Source of the DNA: Kribbella pittospori
Lineage (GTDB): Bacteria; Actinomycetota; Actinomycetes; Propionibacteriales; Kribbellaceae
DNA length: 64,000 nt
Direction: 5' to 3'
Assembly (NCBI RefSeq): GCF_004331465.1
Contig: NZ_SJKB01000021.1
Coordinates: 1 to 64,000 of the forward strand
The translations under genes were made by a program, and so were the position numbers. The number at the start of each line of letters is the position of its first letter. Position 1 is the first letter of the stretch. The notes under the pieces were generated by a model that was given only the letters and a program-made list of their open reading frames with translations, did not search any database and was not told the DNA's origin. This document shows, in pieces, positions 17,204 to 26,618 of this stretch.

Positions 17204-18076
17204 GTGAGCCCGAACATTGTTGTAGTGAACGCCTGCCAGCGTGGTTGGCAGGGCGGAAGCCCCACCGCGGTGGTGGCCGATGACACTTCGCTCAGTGACG
17301 CCGAGCGTTGTGCGATACCGGTCACTGCAGGCACCTCGCATGCCGTGTTCATCTCCGCCCAAGACCACAGATCCTCTCGGCCGGAGGTCTCGCTGCGCTT
17401 CTTCACCGCCGCTGGTGAGTTGCCTGCGTGTGGGCATGGCACTGTGGCCGCTCTGGCGGTGCTTGCTGAACGCGCTGGAGAGTCGGAGTACGAGGTGACG
17501 CTGCAGTCTGGTGGCCGGACGTACCGTGGTCGGGCACGCGGCGGTCGCGGCCGGTTCCGGGCCGATTTCGATCCCGGCCAAGTCGAGCTGCGGGCGATCG
17601 CTCGCGGGAAGAGCGAATTGGTCGTGTCCGCCTTGGGTCTTGATCCTGATCAGGGCTCGACGCAATGCCAGATTGCCTCGGTGGGACGGCCGCGGATGCT
17701 GGTGCAGGTTCCTGACCGGAGGATGGTCGCAGAGCTGACTCCGGATCTGAACCGTCTGCGCGAGGCCTGCGACTGGCTGGGATTGTTGGGCTGCTACGTC
17801 TACAGCGCGCCGCGGCATCACGGTCGTGCCGCGGCGCGCATGTTCGCTCCGTCGATCGGCGTACCTGAAGACATCGCGAACGCAAACAGCACGGCGTGCC
17901 TGGCAGTGCACGTGGCGACGCGCGGTTTGGCCACGGTGGAGGTCGATATGGGCGACTCGCTCGGCGCCCCTGCCACGATCATGGCCAGCACCCGTCCCGG
18001 TCCCGGAGGTCCACTCGTGCAGGTAGGTGGCACCGCAACGATTCCTTTTCTGTTCCAGGTTGGTCTACCTGATTGA
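17204..18076 (+). CDS. PhzF-family isomerase-like protein
   Basis: 290 aa from a GTG. It resembles PhzF/DAP-epimerase-fold proteins: N-terminal VVNACQRGWQGGSPTAVV, then the key FFTAAGELPACGHGTVAAL (family pattern FTP..E.PFCGHATL), and in the second half a short ANANSTACLAVH instead of the usual GSANGPLA. The catalytic Glu in AGELP is present. Members include phenazine isomerase and many enzymes of unknown substrate. Adjacent genes (TIGR03086 protein, ECF sigma) do not reveal a pathway. Active in the cytosol if functional. Confidence 0.72.
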   Translation: MSPNIVVVNACQRGWQGGSPTAVVADDTSLSDAERCAIPVTAGTSHAVFISAQDHRSSRPEVSLRFFTAAGELPACGHGTVAALAVLAERAGESEYEVTLQSGGRTYRGRARGGRGRFRADFDPGQVELRAIARGKSELVVSALGLDPDQGSTQCQIASVGRPRMLVQVPDRRMVAELTPDLNRLREACDWLGLLGCYVYSAPRHHGRAAARMFAPSIGVPEDIANANSTACLAVHVATRGLATVEVDMGDSLGAPATIMASTRPGPGGPLVQVGGTATIPFLFQVGLPD

Positions 18077-18107
18077 CGGGGAATCACGAGCGAGAGGATC
18101 ACGAGCG

Positions 18108-18656
18108 ATGGAGTTGGACCGCGCATTCGAGAGTACTCTGACCGTTCTGGGCAAGGTTCGGCGTGAGCAACTGGGCGCACCAACACCCTGCGCATCTTGG
18201 AACGTTCGCGCACTGGTCAATCACTTCGTCGGTACGGCGCGGTGGTGGGCCGCGACCATCGCCGAAGTTGGTGAGGTCGGTGATGTGGACTACGCCGTCG
18301 GGGACTTCGTCGCCGAGTACCAGGAGAGCATACGGATCGCGACCAAAGCGTTCGAAGCCGACGGCGCACTACAGAAGACAGTGCCGCTCCCGTTCGGGGA
18401 GTTTCCTGGGGCGGTCCTGCGTGGATTGGCTGCCATGGAGCAGTTCACTCACGGCTGGGACTTGGCGCGTGCGATTGGTCATCCCACGGACTTGGATCCC
18501 GGACTCGCCTCGGACTTGCTGGCGCAGGCGAGGCTCGCGATCACCGATTCGTTGCGAGGGGCGGACGGAGACGCGCTGTTCGGACCTGCCAAGGTGGCTC
18601 CGGCCGGCGCCGGCCCTGCCGATCAGCTCGCCGCCTTCCTCGGGCGCGCCGTCTGA
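18108..18656 (+). CDS. TIGR03086-type maleylpyruvate-isomerase-fold protein
   Basis: 182 aa. Start at 18108 with GAGAGGA about 10 bases upstream. N-terminal helices carry PTPCASWNVRALVNHFVGTA, in which Trp, Val-x-x-L-x-x-H mark the DinB/mycothiol-binding metal site. EQFTHGWDLARAIGHPTDLD supplies the second His cluster. This is the TIGR03086 family, four-helix metal proteins related to mycothiol-dependent maleylpyruvate isomerase, often encoded beside an ECF sigma factor exactly as here (3 bases to the sigma gene). The reaction is not known for most members. Confidence 0.85.
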   Translation: MELDRAFESTLTVLGKVRREQLGAPTPCASWNVRALVNHFVGTARWWAATIAEVGEVGDVDYAVGDFVAEYQESIRIATKAFEADGALQKTVPLPFGEFPGAVLRGLAAMEQFTHGWDLARAIGHPTDLDPGLASDLLAQARLAITDSLRGADGDALFGPAKVAPAGAGPADQLAAFLGRAV

Positions 18657-18659
18657 GTA

Positions 18660-19646
18660 ATGAGCGACGCCACGGCATTCATCGAGGAGACAGAGCCGTT
18701 CCGGCGTGAGTTGCTCGCGCATTGCTACCGCATGGTTGGCTCGGTCGTGGAGATCGAGGACTTGGTCCAGGAGACCTACATGCGTGCTTGGCGCTTCTAC
18801 GACGGATTCGAGCGCCGGTCGTCGGTGCGGACTTGGCTGTATCAGATAGCAACCAATTGCTGCCTGACCGCGCTGACCAAACACAGTCGGCGAGTGCTGC
18901 CATCAGACCAGTACGACCCCGAACCGGGCCCAGAGTTGGTGCCGGAGGAGGCCCAACCTGAAGTGGACTGGCTCGAGCCCGTACCTGATGCGATGGTGAC
19001 CCCGCAATCAGCTGATCCCGCAACGATCATCGCCACCCTCGAAAGCCTTCGGCTGGCTCTAGTCGCGAGCCTCCAGCACCTCCCGCCCAGGCAGCGAGCG
19101 GTCCTGATCCTGAGAGATGTTCTGGCCTTCCCCGCGAGCGAGGTCGCGGGCATGCTCGGCACCACAACTGCCACAGTCAAGAGCGCGTTGCAGCGTGCCC
19201 GCTCCCGCCTGAGAGAGCTGGCGCTGACGGCTGAACAGATCACCGAGCCGGATGCACCTCAAGTCAGACTCGTGCTGGATGAGTACATGGCAGCGTTCGA
19301 AAACGCTGACGCCGCTGCGCTTGAAAGGTTGCTGGTGCGCGACGCGACGCTCGAGGCAACGCCGTTGCGTACCTGGTTCGCCGGCCGGGTGGCCTGCGTG
19401 GCCTACCTCCGAGACCGGGTTCTGGGTGCCCCCAACGACTGGCGCATGCTCGCCACCAGCGCCAACGGGCAGCCCGCCGTGGCGGCCTACACTCGGAGTC
19501 GTGCTGGGTCCTACCAGGCGTACGGCGTCGTGGTTCTGACTGTCACAACAGAAGGCATCAGCCGGATCGTCTCCTTCGGCGATCCCACTCTGGTAACTCG
19601 GTTCGGCTTCCCTCCCGCGCTGTCATCGCGCGGGGATGTCTGTTAG
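18660..19646 (+). CDS. ECF sigma factor with SnoaL-like C-terminal domain (TIGR02960 type)
   Basis: 328 aa. Sigma region 2 spans residues 10-80 (AHCYRMVGSVVEIEDLVQET, RAWRFYDGF, VRTWLYQIATN). Sigma region 4 lies near 135-190 (LPPRQRAVLILRDVLAFPAS, then MLGTTTATVKSALQRAR). The last 125 residues form a SnoaL/NTF2-like domain starting LVLDEYMAAFENADA. This is the SigG-like layout in which the C-terminal domain modulates activity instead of an anti-sigma factor. Co-transcribed with the TIGR03086 gene. Confidence 0.88.
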   Translation: MSDATAFIEETEPFRRELLAHCYRMVGSVVEIEDLVQETYMRAWRFYDGFERRSSVRTWLYQIATNCCLTALTKHSRRVLPSDQYDPEPGPELVPEEAQPEVDWLEPVPDAMVTPQSADPATIIATLESLRLALVASLQHLPPRQRAVLILRDVLAFPASEVAGMLGTTTATVKSALQRARSRLRELALTAEQITEPDAPQVRLVLDEYMAAFENADAAALERLLVRDATLEATPLRTWFAGRVACVAYLRDRVLGAPNDWRMLATSANGQPAVAAYTRSRAGSYQAYGVVVLTVTTEGISRIVSFGDPTLVTRFGFPPALSSRGDVC

Positions 19647-19740
19647 GGGGCGTCAACCACTAGCCAACGAATGCGCCTTGGGGGCTACCGCCTCCAAAGG
19701 TAGATCACTTGGTCGAGTGGGCGGTGGCGATCGGCTCGGG

Positions 19741-20577
19741 TCAGTTGCCGGGGAAGTCGGTAGCGCCGAATGGGGCGACAGCCTCCAGGGCGTCGAGTTG
19801 CTGCCGGAGTTTGTCTCGGATGTGGTCGTGGGCCATGGTTCCGAGTGGCAGCCGTAGTGGTGGATGGTCGGTGGCGGCCATCTCGACGATCACCTGTGCA
19901 GCTCGGACCGGATCGCCGGGCTGGTTGCCGTCCAGCTGAGCGAGGAGCTGCCTGACTTCTCCGACGCTCTCGGCGTATGCAGACATCGGTGTTGATGACT
20001 GCATCGAACCGGTGCTGGCGAACGACGTGCGGTGTGGACCGGGTTCGACGATGGTGACTCCGATGCCGAGGTGCGCGACTTCGGCGGCGAGTGCCTCGGA
20101 GAAGCCTTCGACCGCGAACTTGCTGGCGGTGTAGTAGGCCCCGCCAGGAAGTGCCTCGATGCCGTTGAGCGAAGACATTTGGACGAAGCGGCCCGATCGG
20201 CGGGCGCGGAAGTACGGCAGCGCGGCGCGGGTAACGTTGATCACTCCATACAAGTTGACATCGAGCTGACGGCGCAGTTCGTCGTCAGCGAGCTCCTCGA
20301 TCGCTCCGATGTGCCCGTAGCCGGCGTTGTTGACCACTACGTCGACGCCACCTGTGTCATGCTCTGCCTTCTGCATGACGGCGCGGGCGTCGTCGGGATC
20401 GGTGACATCCAGACGTGAGGTTAGTGCCCCGTCGCCGAGGGCGTCCAGCGATTCCGGATCGCGAGAGGTGGCAACTACTCGGTCGCCGCGGTCGAGGATT
20501 TCCCTGCAGATCGCGCGCCCGAAGCCGCTCGATGCACCGGTCACGAACCACACGCGAGTCCCGTTCTGCTCGGACAC
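19741..20577 (-). CDS. Short-chain dehydrogenase/reductase
   Basis: 278 aa. The GTG at 20577 has GGAGGACAACTC directly upstream, so the longer frame is rejected. The Rossmann motif is WFVTGASSGFGRAI, followed by NNAGYGHIGAIEEL and the active site in YYTASKFAVEGF (Tyr and Lys) with Ser in MSSLNGIEA. The VEPGPHRTSFA segment is typical of classical SDRs related to oxidoreductases of the DltE/retinol type. NADP(H) use is likely from the Arg after the first strand (TSRDPES). Single-gene unit; substrate unknown. Confidence 0.9.
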   Translation of the reverse strand: MSEQNGTRVWFVTGASSGFGRAICREILDRGDRVVATSRDPESLDALGDGALTSRLDVTDPDDARAVMQKAEHDTGGVDVVVNNAGYGHIGAIEELADDELRRQLDVNLYGVINVTRAALPYFRARRSGRFVQMSSLNGIEALPGGAYYTASKFAVEGFSEALAAEVAHLGIGVTIVEPGPHRTSFASTGSMQSSTPMSAYAESVGEVRQLLAQLDGNQPGDPVRAAQVIVEMAATDHPPLRLPLGTMAHDHIRDKLRQQLDALEAVAPFGATDFPGN

Positions 20578-20756
20578 GAGTTGTCCTCCTCCAAACGGAT
20601 GTTTGTTCGATCTTGTACCACCCGTGCCCCAGTCAAGACAGAGCAAACCCACAAGCAATGCAACGGCCGGAGCGGGCTACTGTTGGGTCTGCCTATGGTG
20701 CGACCGCGCGCTTCGGTGAAGCACGATGACAGTCGGCCCAACAACGGCTGACGGGG

Positions 20757-21371
20757 TTAGGTTGTCTCCGGCACGTACCAGGCCGGCTGGATCCCTATCT
20801 GGTGACCGACGATCCACTGCGCATCGGGAGCTGGCTCGGCGCGCTCGCGCAGTCCAGGGAAATGCCCTCGCCGGTACTCGTCGTGGGCCTCTGCGGTCTC
20901 CCACTGAGTCACAACCAGGAACTCGTTCAATTCCCGCTGAGCTAGGAGCCCACCCTGGAAGCCGGGCGCACGGAGTAAGCCTGGATTCCAGACAGATGCC
21001 TGGACGTCGGTGAAGTGCCGAACGCGTTGCGGGTCGACGTCGCAGCGCGCCACGTGCAGCATCTCCTGACCAACTACGCGTTCAGGAGGGTGGCCGATGC
21101 TCTGCAGTGTCTCGTACAGCTGCACGTCTATCGTGGCAAACGTGCCAACCTGGCGCGTGGCGAACAGATCGTGTGGCCCGCTCATGAACGCCTCGTAGCT
21201 TGTCGGGCTCGCCCACAGGCCGAAGATGTGGGCGATGTTCGGGTTACTCGTGTCCCAACCGCCTCGTTGACCAAGAAATCCTGCGAAGCCAGTGAGATCA
21301 GCCCAAGCCCTTTGCCCACGGTCGAATCTCGCCCGATCGCCGACCGTGCACCGGATCCATTTCAACAGCAC
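20757..21371 (-). CDS. DUF4937 (YdbC-like) protein
   Basis: 204 aa from a GTG at 21371, where the family-typical N-terminus VLLKWIRCTVGDRARFDRGQ begins; the extra 90 codons upstream look non-coding. Two ferredoxin-like halves can be seen: GQRGGWDTSNPNIAHIFGLW with SPTSYEAFMSGPHD, and later WNPGLLRAPGFQGGL with NEFLVVTQWETAEAHDEYRR. These are the features of DUF4937 proteins, which resemble dimeric alpha-beta barrel monooxygenases. No biochemical role is known. Confidence 0.78.
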   Translation of the reverse strand: MLLKWIRCTVGDRARFDRGQRAWADLTGFAGFLGQRGGWDTSNPNIAHIFGLWASPTSYEAFMSGPHDLFATRQVGTFATIDVQLYETLQSIGHPPERVVGQEMLHVARCDVDPQRVRHFTDVQASVWNPGLLRAPGFQGGLLAQRELNEFLVVTQWETAEAHDEYRRGHFPGLRERAEPAPDAQWIVGHQIGIQPAWYVPETT

Positions 21372-21660
21372 GCACTCAACTCTATGCGTCAGCCACCAAA
21401 CGCTGCGGAGGCTGAGGACCGCGTCATCATCGTGACCTTGTCCGACTGGTCGCCCGATCTGACTCTGTTGAAGCTCGTAGCCTGAGCAAGATCGAGGTCC
21501 GCCAAGACCAGTGGCATCATCTCGTTGGCGCTGCCGCGAGCTTCCAGGTGCTCGCCGCATGAGTGACGCACTTCCAAACGCCGGGGTGCAAGAAGTAGAG
21601 GGTGTCGCTCGATTTTGTCGGCAGATCCATTCGCAGTGGCAGTCCACACCTCAAGCTGAG

Positions 21661-22323
21661 TCACATGAGGGAGTCGGGCGTGAAGAGGTAGCGCATGAAC
21701 CAACGCTGGGCCTGGCTGATGAGACGTTGGTCGCCGTGGATGGATACGTCTTGGCGTCGCCGGAGTTGAAGCCAGGTGAGTTCGCCGAGCCACCAGCGCG
21801 TGACGGGTTCGGTTGGTGCTTGGATCCAGATATTGACTGGTGCGCCCGTGTCCTCACGACAGAGATTGACCTCCGAGCGCGACAGGTGCAACCAGAAGTA
21901 TTTGTCCGAAGGTTTTCGATCGACGAAGTCCATGGCAAGCACGACGGTCCGTGTAGGCAGGCTGTCGGTGTCTACCCGCCGCTGCATGTCCCATGTGAGC
22001 GCGTTTGTGTCGAGATGATCGCTATCCAAAGGGACACCATGTTCGAGCGTGGTCCACCTGGCGAGCTCTCTGATTACTGGCGCGAGTGCGGCGCCCGTCG
22101 GCGTCAGCTCATGGCCATCCTGGGTAGACTCGACGAGTCCGGCCTTCGATAGCTCTCGAAGCCTCGCCGACAGAGTTGCACGTGGAAGTCTCGGGAGTCC
22201 CCGCCGGATCTCGGTGAAAGTCCTCGCGCCGACAAGTAGCTCTCGGACGATGAGAAGCGTCCATCGCTCGCCTAGGACCTCCAGGGCGCGCGCAACGGCG
22301 CAGAATTGTCCGTACTTCGCCAT
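21661..22323 (-). CDS. HxlR-family transcriptional regulator with extra C-terminal domain
   Basis: 220 aa starting MAKYGQFCAVARALEVLGER. The Cys at position 8 and the winged helix (WTLLIVRELLVGARTFTEIR, then LSARLRELSKAGLVES) are diagnostic of HxlR/MarR-like regulators. Residues 110-220 form an SCP2-like ligand domain (TVVLAMDFVDR, YFWLHLSR, PVTRWWLGE). A candidate target is the LysE/oxidoreductase/cysteine-synthase set that follows, two members of which share a palindromic operator, but that link is inference. Confidence 0.85.
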   Translation of the reverse strand: MAKYGQFCAVARALEVLGERWTLLIVRELLVGARTFTEIRRGLPRLPRATLSARLRELSKAGLVESTQDGHELTPTGAALAPVIRELARWTTLEHGVPLDSDHLDTNALTWDMQRRVDTDSLPTRTVVLAMDFVDRKPSDKYFWLHLSRSEVNLCREDTGAPVNIWIQAPTEPVTRWWLGELTWLQLRRRQDVSIHGDQRLISQAQRWFMRYLFTPDSLM

Positions 22324-23078
22324 CACATCATGGTACCGAGCGGACACCTTGTCCGGTCGCGTGCCTTGTTCAGCAGCCCTTCGGCCGATGTTCCTTGGCG
22401 TCGCCCTGGCCGGCTCTAGCAGAACGACGAAGCCGGCGCGCCGTTCGGACACGTTCGAGCCCGACCGAGATCGCCGATGGGCAGCTTCCCTTCTATTGGA
22501 GCTCCGCGCTATGCGATGGGCGCCGTCTTGCGCGTCGCTCGACACTCGGCTCGCCGCCGATGCCTGAGCGTCGCCACACGCTGATGCAATTCGTCCCAGC
22601 AGATGGAGTCCCTCGGTAGAGCCTGGCTTGCACCAGGGGGCAGAGCGCCTTGGTCAGCCACCACGTATGAGTGGGCGACCTACCCCCGACTCTGCGGGTA
22701 CCGTCGCCATCCGCGACAACTCGTCGCTCTGCGGTCGCTCGGCCCGCCAAGCCTCGCGGCGCTACCAGGTAAGCGCTGCCGTCGTAACGGCCTTCGGAGC
22801 GTTGGGTCTCCACGTTCGCCGGCTCGCGCATTTGGCGTCAGGCGACGAGCGTCTTCCTTCGAGCCGAAGCAGCAACGATGTCCATCCTTCGGCGGTCCTC
22901 CCGGCAATCGTGGTCGTCTCGTGAGCTAAATCCTCACAAGTGTAGACAGCGGCGGGTTCGGGAACTGAGCGCTCGCGGAAGGCATCTCCTTGCCGCCACC
23001 CTCTGGCGGTCGACCGTCAGCTCCCTCTGGTTGTTCCGCCGGGAACCGGTTGTGGCGGGTGTTGGCCGTAGCAATAAT
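22324..23078. other. Long gap without a convincing gene
   Basis: 755 bases between the divergent HxlR and LysE genes. Open frames on both strands are Arg/Ser-rich and lack ribosome sites, and I recognise no domain. The last part, with TAGCAAT near 23068, may be the promoter of the LysE gene. Confidence 0.4.
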
Positions 23079-23738
23079 GTGGACGTGCCTTCGGAGTCGA
23101 CCTGGATCGTGTTCGTCGCCACCTCTGTTGGATTCGCGTTGTTGCCCGGCCCCAACGTCGTGTTCCTGTTTGCACGGGCGGTCACATTCGGGCCGTGGTC
23201 CGCCTGGCGATCAGCACTCGGGGTCGAGGCCGCCACTACGACGTTCGGCCTTCTGACAGCCGCCGGTCTCTCCCAGGTCATCGCAGCTAGCACCACATTG
23301 TTCGGACTGCTGAAGTGGGGAGGCGTCTGCTACCTCTGCTGGTTGGGCATCCGAGCGCTGACCCGGGGCGACTTAGAAGAGCCGGGGCCAGGCATCGACG
23401 AGTGCCAGCTACACAGCCGCCCCCGTGGACGCCGTGAGTTCGGCCAAGGGTTCGTCTTGGGTATCTCCAATCCGAAAGTCGCTGTCTTCTTCATCGCGTT
23501 CTTGCCACAGTTCGTCAACCCGCACGCACCGGGGGTACCGCAGTTGGTGGCCCTGGGGCTTGTCTTCGCTGCGTGCGGATTCTGTTGTGATGCCTTGTGG
23601 TGCGCTGCATCGGGGCTCATTGCGGGCCGCGTTCGCGGCAACCACAACTTGCAACGCCGCGTGCGGCGTACGTCCGGAGTCGTCTATCTGGGTCTGGCAG
23701 GCTGGGCGGCCGTCTCGGGCAGCCACCACAGATCGTGA
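23079..23738 (+). CDS. LysE/RhtB-family amino-acid exporter
   Basis: 219 aa. The start is the GTG at 23079 (a second GTG at 23085 is possible); TAGCAAT 5-11 bases upstream suggests a leaderless message. The first helix ends GFALLPGPNVVFLFARA, the conserved P-G-P-N turn of the family. Then come the cytoplasmic FGLLKWGGVCYLCWLGIRA and the second characteristic motif FVLGISNPKVAVFFIAFLPQFV. Six hydrophobic segments fit the family. Members export basic amino acids, homoserine, threonine or cysteine derivatives. Its neighbours in amino-acid metabolism (26.6-28.5 kb) make an amino-acid substrate plausible. Confidence 0.88.
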   Translation: MDVPSESTWIVFVATSVGFALLPGPNVVFLFARAVTFGPWSAWRSALGVEAATTTFGLLTAAGLSQVIAASTTLFGLLKWGGVCYLCWLGIRALTRGDLEEPGPGIDECQLHSRPRGRREFGQGFVLGISNPKVAVFFIAFLPQFVNPHAPGVPQLVALGLVFAACGFCCDALWCAASGLIAGRVRGNHNLQRRVRRTSGVVYLGLAGWAAVSGSHHRS

Positions 23739-23813
23739 CCAAGGCCATCTCGTGCTCGAGCGATCGCTGAGCGAGTCCAGCGCGCCCTGATGCACTCGCA
23801 GGGCACAACGGCG

Positions 23814-23828
23814 GTTCAAAGTTTGAAC
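23814..23828. promoter_or_regulatory. Palindromic operator, copy 1
   Basis: GTTCAAAGTTTGAAC is a perfect 15-bp palindrome lying between the LysE gene and the oxidoreductase gene. The same 15 bases recur at 27585-27599 upstream of the cysteine-synthase-like and racemase genes. It is probably the site of one regulator controlling both loci. Confidence 0.65.
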
Positions 23829-23967
23829 TAGCCGTATCGCTTGTGCAGACCTGATGGTGCTGTTGGTTGGCCCATGGTTGATCGGGACGGGTGCGCCGAG
23901 TGTCTGTCCCGGAATTGAGAGGGCGACACATAGCTGCGTGATCAACAACAGAAGGTGAACCTGCATT

Positions 23968-25005
23968 GTGGAGCATTCGAAAGTTGTTCGTTTCTATGAG
24001 ACCGGCGGACCTGAGGTACTTACGGTTGACCAGGTGCCGCTGGTCGAGCCGGAGGGCAACGAGGTGCGCGTGCGAGTCGAGGCGCTCGCACTCAACCGTG
24101 CCGACCTGTTGTGGCGTATGGGCGCGTACATCGAGGACCCTCGTCTTCCCGCCGGCATCGGGTACGACTTCGCCGGTGTCGTCGAGGCGGTTGGACCGAA
24201 CGTCACCAGCCTACGTATCGGATCGCGTGTAAGCAGTTTTCCGATCGCGAGCCTGAACACCTACCAAAATCATGGCGAAACAGCCGTCTACCCCGAGGAC
24301 GGACTGATCGAGTACCCGTCCGAACTCAGCCCCGAAGAGGCAACTGCGGTCAACACGACCGTGCTGACCGCCTACTTTGCGCTTGTCGAGGTGGCGAAGA
24401 CGGGACCTGGCGACGCCGTGGTCATGACCGCGGGCAGTAGCGCCACAGCGCTCGCCGCGCTTCAAATCGCACACATGCGAGGCGCGATAGCCATCGCGAC
24501 GACGCGCACCAGATCTAAGGCGGCCCAACTCGCTGCGGCCGGATTCGACCACGTTATTGCCTTGGACGGCGAGGATGTGGCTGCTCGAGTACTGGAGATC
24601 ACCGACGGCAGAGGTGCGCACCTGGTGTATGACGCGGTCGCCGGGCCCGGACTCGAGCATCTTGCGCTCGCGACGCGTGTGCGTGGCCACATCATTGTGT
24701 ATGGCGCACTCGGGACAACCAACGGCGAGGTCACCCCGCTGCCTCTGGCGTCGACCTTCGCCCGCACTATTCGGCTGTATGCGGGCTACAAGATCTATGA
24801 CTTCACCGGCCATCCACAACTAGGTCTTCCGCGCGATCACGACGCGACTGCTCGCGGGACGGCCTTCCTGCTGGAGGGGCTTCGGACCGGGCAATTGCGC
24901 CCTCGCATCGACCGCGTCTTCAGGGGCCTCGAGCAATACGCGGACGCTCAGCGCTACATGGAGAGCAACACGCAGAGCGGGAAGATCGTCGTATCGCTGC
25001 GTTGA
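23968..25005 (+). CDS. Quinone-oxidoreductase-like MDR protein
   Basis: 345 aa from a GTG with AGAAGGTGA upstream. GroES-like N-domain: VEPEGNEVRVRVEALALNRA, then AGIGYDFAGVVEAVG. The Rossmann domain has TAGSSATALAALQIA and DGRGAHLVYDAVAGPG. There are no zinc-ligand cysteines, so it is a zinc-independent medium-chain reductase of the quinone oxidoreductase type, using NADPH. The N-terminal NRADLLWR is the typical N-R-D of this branch. The palindrome at 23814 lies 140 bases upstream. Confidence 0.88.
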   Translation: MEHSKVVRFYETGGPEVLTVDQVPLVEPEGNEVRVRVEALALNRADLLWRMGAYIEDPRLPAGIGYDFAGVVEAVGPNVTSLRIGSRVSSFPIASLNTYQNHGETAVYPEDGLIEYPSELSPEEATAVNTTVLTAYFALVEVAKTGPGDAVVMTAGSSATALAALQIAHMRGAIAIATTRTRSKAAQLAAAGFDHVIALDGEDVAARVLEITDGRGAHLVYDAVAGPGLEHLALATRVRGHIIVYGALGTTNGEVTPLPLASTFARTIRLYAGYKIYDFTGHPQLGLPRDHDATARGTAFLLEGLRTGQLRPRIDRVFRGLEQYADAQRYMESNTQSGKIVVSLR

Positions 25006-25153
25006 CCGGCGACAGTCGGTCGGAAGGCAAGAACCATCGCCGGCCAATGACACGTCGGCTCGCTACATGGAAATGACCAGCAGCCCGGAACGATCGCCGT
25101 ACCGGATTGGACTGGACTTACTCGTCCGAACAACAACGGAGTAGCAGAGCCGG

Positions 25154-25474
25154 ATGAAGACGCAGCGCACCACGGTGGTCAACCTGAAGGGGCACTGTGA
25201 TGACCCGGAGTACGCCGATGTCGTCTACGTAGGCCGGGCGACGTACCGAGGAGGCTGGCACCTGGACGCGTCGCCGTTCGCCAGCCCCTACCGGCCCGGC
25301 GCAGACGGCAGCCGGGAACAGGTGATCGAGAAGTACAAGACGTGGCTGCTTGAGCAGCCTCATCTTCTGGCTCGGGTGGCTGAGCTGCGCGGACGTCGGC
25401 TCGGCTGCTGGTGCGCGCCGCTTCCCTGTCACGCACAGGTATTGGCCGAGCTGGCTGACAAAGGCGCGGTGTAG
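25154..25474 (+). CDS. DUF4326 protein
   Basis: 106 aa. The whole DUF4326 pattern is visible: TVVNLKGH, DVVYVGRATYRGGWHLDASP, FASPYRPG, VIEKYKTWLLEQPHLL and the end motif RRLGCWCAPLPCHAQVLAEL with its three cysteines and histidine, which may bind metal. The family is widespread in bacteria and phages and has no established function. Single gene between two oppositely unrelated units. Confidence 0.88.
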   Translation: MKTQRTTVVNLKGHCDDPEYADVVYVGRATYRGGWHLDASPFASPYRPGADGSREQVIEKYKTWLLEQPHLLARVAELRGRRLGCWCAPLPCHAQVLAELADKGAV

Positions 25475-25510
25475 CACGCATTACTCGGCCTGGAAGATTG
25501 GCGATAACTC

Positions 25511-26050
25511 GTGCGGTTCGTGATTGTGCCCGGAATCGGTGATTCTGACGACGGGCACTGGCAGACCATCTGGCAGACGAAGTGGGGCGACGAGGCCTCC
25601 AGGATTGCACCGAGCTCCTGGACGGAGCCGGATCTGGACGATTGGTGCGAAGCCATCGACCGAGAGGTCCGCGCCGAGAAGGACGTGATGATCGTCGCCC
25701 ACAGCCTGGGCTGTCTGGCTGTGGCTCATTGGATCGCGACCGGGATGGACGATCCCATTCATGGCGCGTTCCTGGTGACGCCACCCGATCGCTACGCCCG
25801 CTCCTTTCCGGCGGCGGCGTCGACCTTCCTTGCCGCGCATGAGCGATCGATCGAGGTCCCAGGGTTGATCGTCTGCAGCGACGACGACCCCTACTGCGCG
25901 CCCAAAGCAGCCAAACAGATGGCGCTGCAGTGGGAAATTCCGATGGTCAATGCGGGGGCGCTCGGCCACATCAGTTCTGACAGCGGGATCGACGAGTGGA
26001 TGCAGGGACAGATGATTTTCAAGGTGTTCCGCGCCCTGACTACCCGATGA
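25511..26050 (+). CDS. RBBP9/YdeN-type serine hydrolase
   Basis: 179 aa. N-terminal FVIVPGIGDSDDGHWQTIWQ replaces the usual PGxxxxxxxxW of the family. The nucleophile elbow is AHSLGCLAVAHW, the acidic residue sits in VCSDDDPYC, and the catalytic His in ALGHISSDSG. Complete triad, normal length. These small cytosolic alpha/beta hydrolases have esterase activity in vitro; natural substrates are mostly unknown. GTG start at 25511 with GGAAG about 13 bases upstream. Confidence 0.88.
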   Translation: MRFVIVPGIGDSDDGHWQTIWQTKWGDEASRIAPSSWTEPDLDDWCEAIDREVRAEKDVMIVAHSLGCLAVAHWIATGMDDPIHGAFLVTPPDRYARSFPAAASTFLAAHERSIEVPGLIVCSDDDPYCAPKAAKQMALQWEIPMVNAGALGHISSDSGIDEWMQGQMIFKVFRALTTR

Positions 26051-26305
26051 TGCGGCCGCAGCCGGCGGGATAGCACCATGAGCCGTCTCACCGGATTAGG
26101 TGAAGCCAACCGGCGCATCCGGACACGGCGCGGAGGTTGTGTGAGGCCAGGGTAGATCTCGGCGTGCTGCTCGTCGAAGTCATCGCCCACCTCAGGCGCT
26201 GTGGTGACCCGAGCGACGGGGATAGCACTCGGCGAGGTTTGGTACCGCAGGAACCGACTCTGGTGATGACACGCACCACCTGAGCCACGGGCACCTGGCC
26301 GACCT
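26051..26305. other. Short intergenic stretch
   Basis: 255 bases between two convergent genes. A minus-strand frame (DDFDEQHAEIYPGL) is coding-like but has no start or family. No terminator hairpin was found. Confidence 0.3.
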
Positions 26306-26482
26306 CTACTTGGCCGGCGTCGGCCCTTTCACGAGCTTCGCGCCGGGAGCACCGCACCAGCAGGTATAGGTGAGCTCGAACACAATCTGACCGCTGAGAT
26401 CGATCCGGCGGTCCAGGCTGGTCACCATGCTCATCGGCAACAGCATCCGCCGGTCACACACCGAGCACGTAATGACGATCAT
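26306..26482 (-). CDS. Small putative zinc-ribbon protein
   Basis: 58 aa from the ATG at 26482. It shows ITCSVCDRRM and YTCWCGAP, two CxxC/CxC knuckles 30 residues apart, the pattern of a small zinc ribbon. Between them LSGQIVFELTY is strand-like. Similar short proteins with a ribbon and a hydrophobic centre are common in actinobacteria with no known role. The ribosome site is weak, so the start is uncertain. Confidence 0.5.
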   Translation of the reverse strand: MIVITCSVCDRRMLLPMSMVTSLDRRIDLSGQIVFELTYTCWCGAPGAKLVKGPTPAK

Positions 26483-26618
26483 CGCCGACCCCAGCCGTAC
26501 GCACGGCTCACGTAGAGCCGCCACACCATGCGCCAGTGTTCCCGAACGTCATCCACGAACCATCTCCACCGCAGGCTCCGGCTCACCTCTATGCGGTCAC
26601 ACATTTGGGCACATCCAT

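Noticed and set aside
17204..18076. PhzF-like gene as part of a D-cycloserine-type pathway with the cysteine-synthase-like gene
   Set aside because: The genes are 9 kb apart with unrelated genes between and no shared operator, so there is no support for a joint pathway.
22493..22929. Overlapping open frames on both strands between the HxlR and LysE genes
   Set aside because: Arg/Ser-rich, no ribosome site, no family pattern on either strand.
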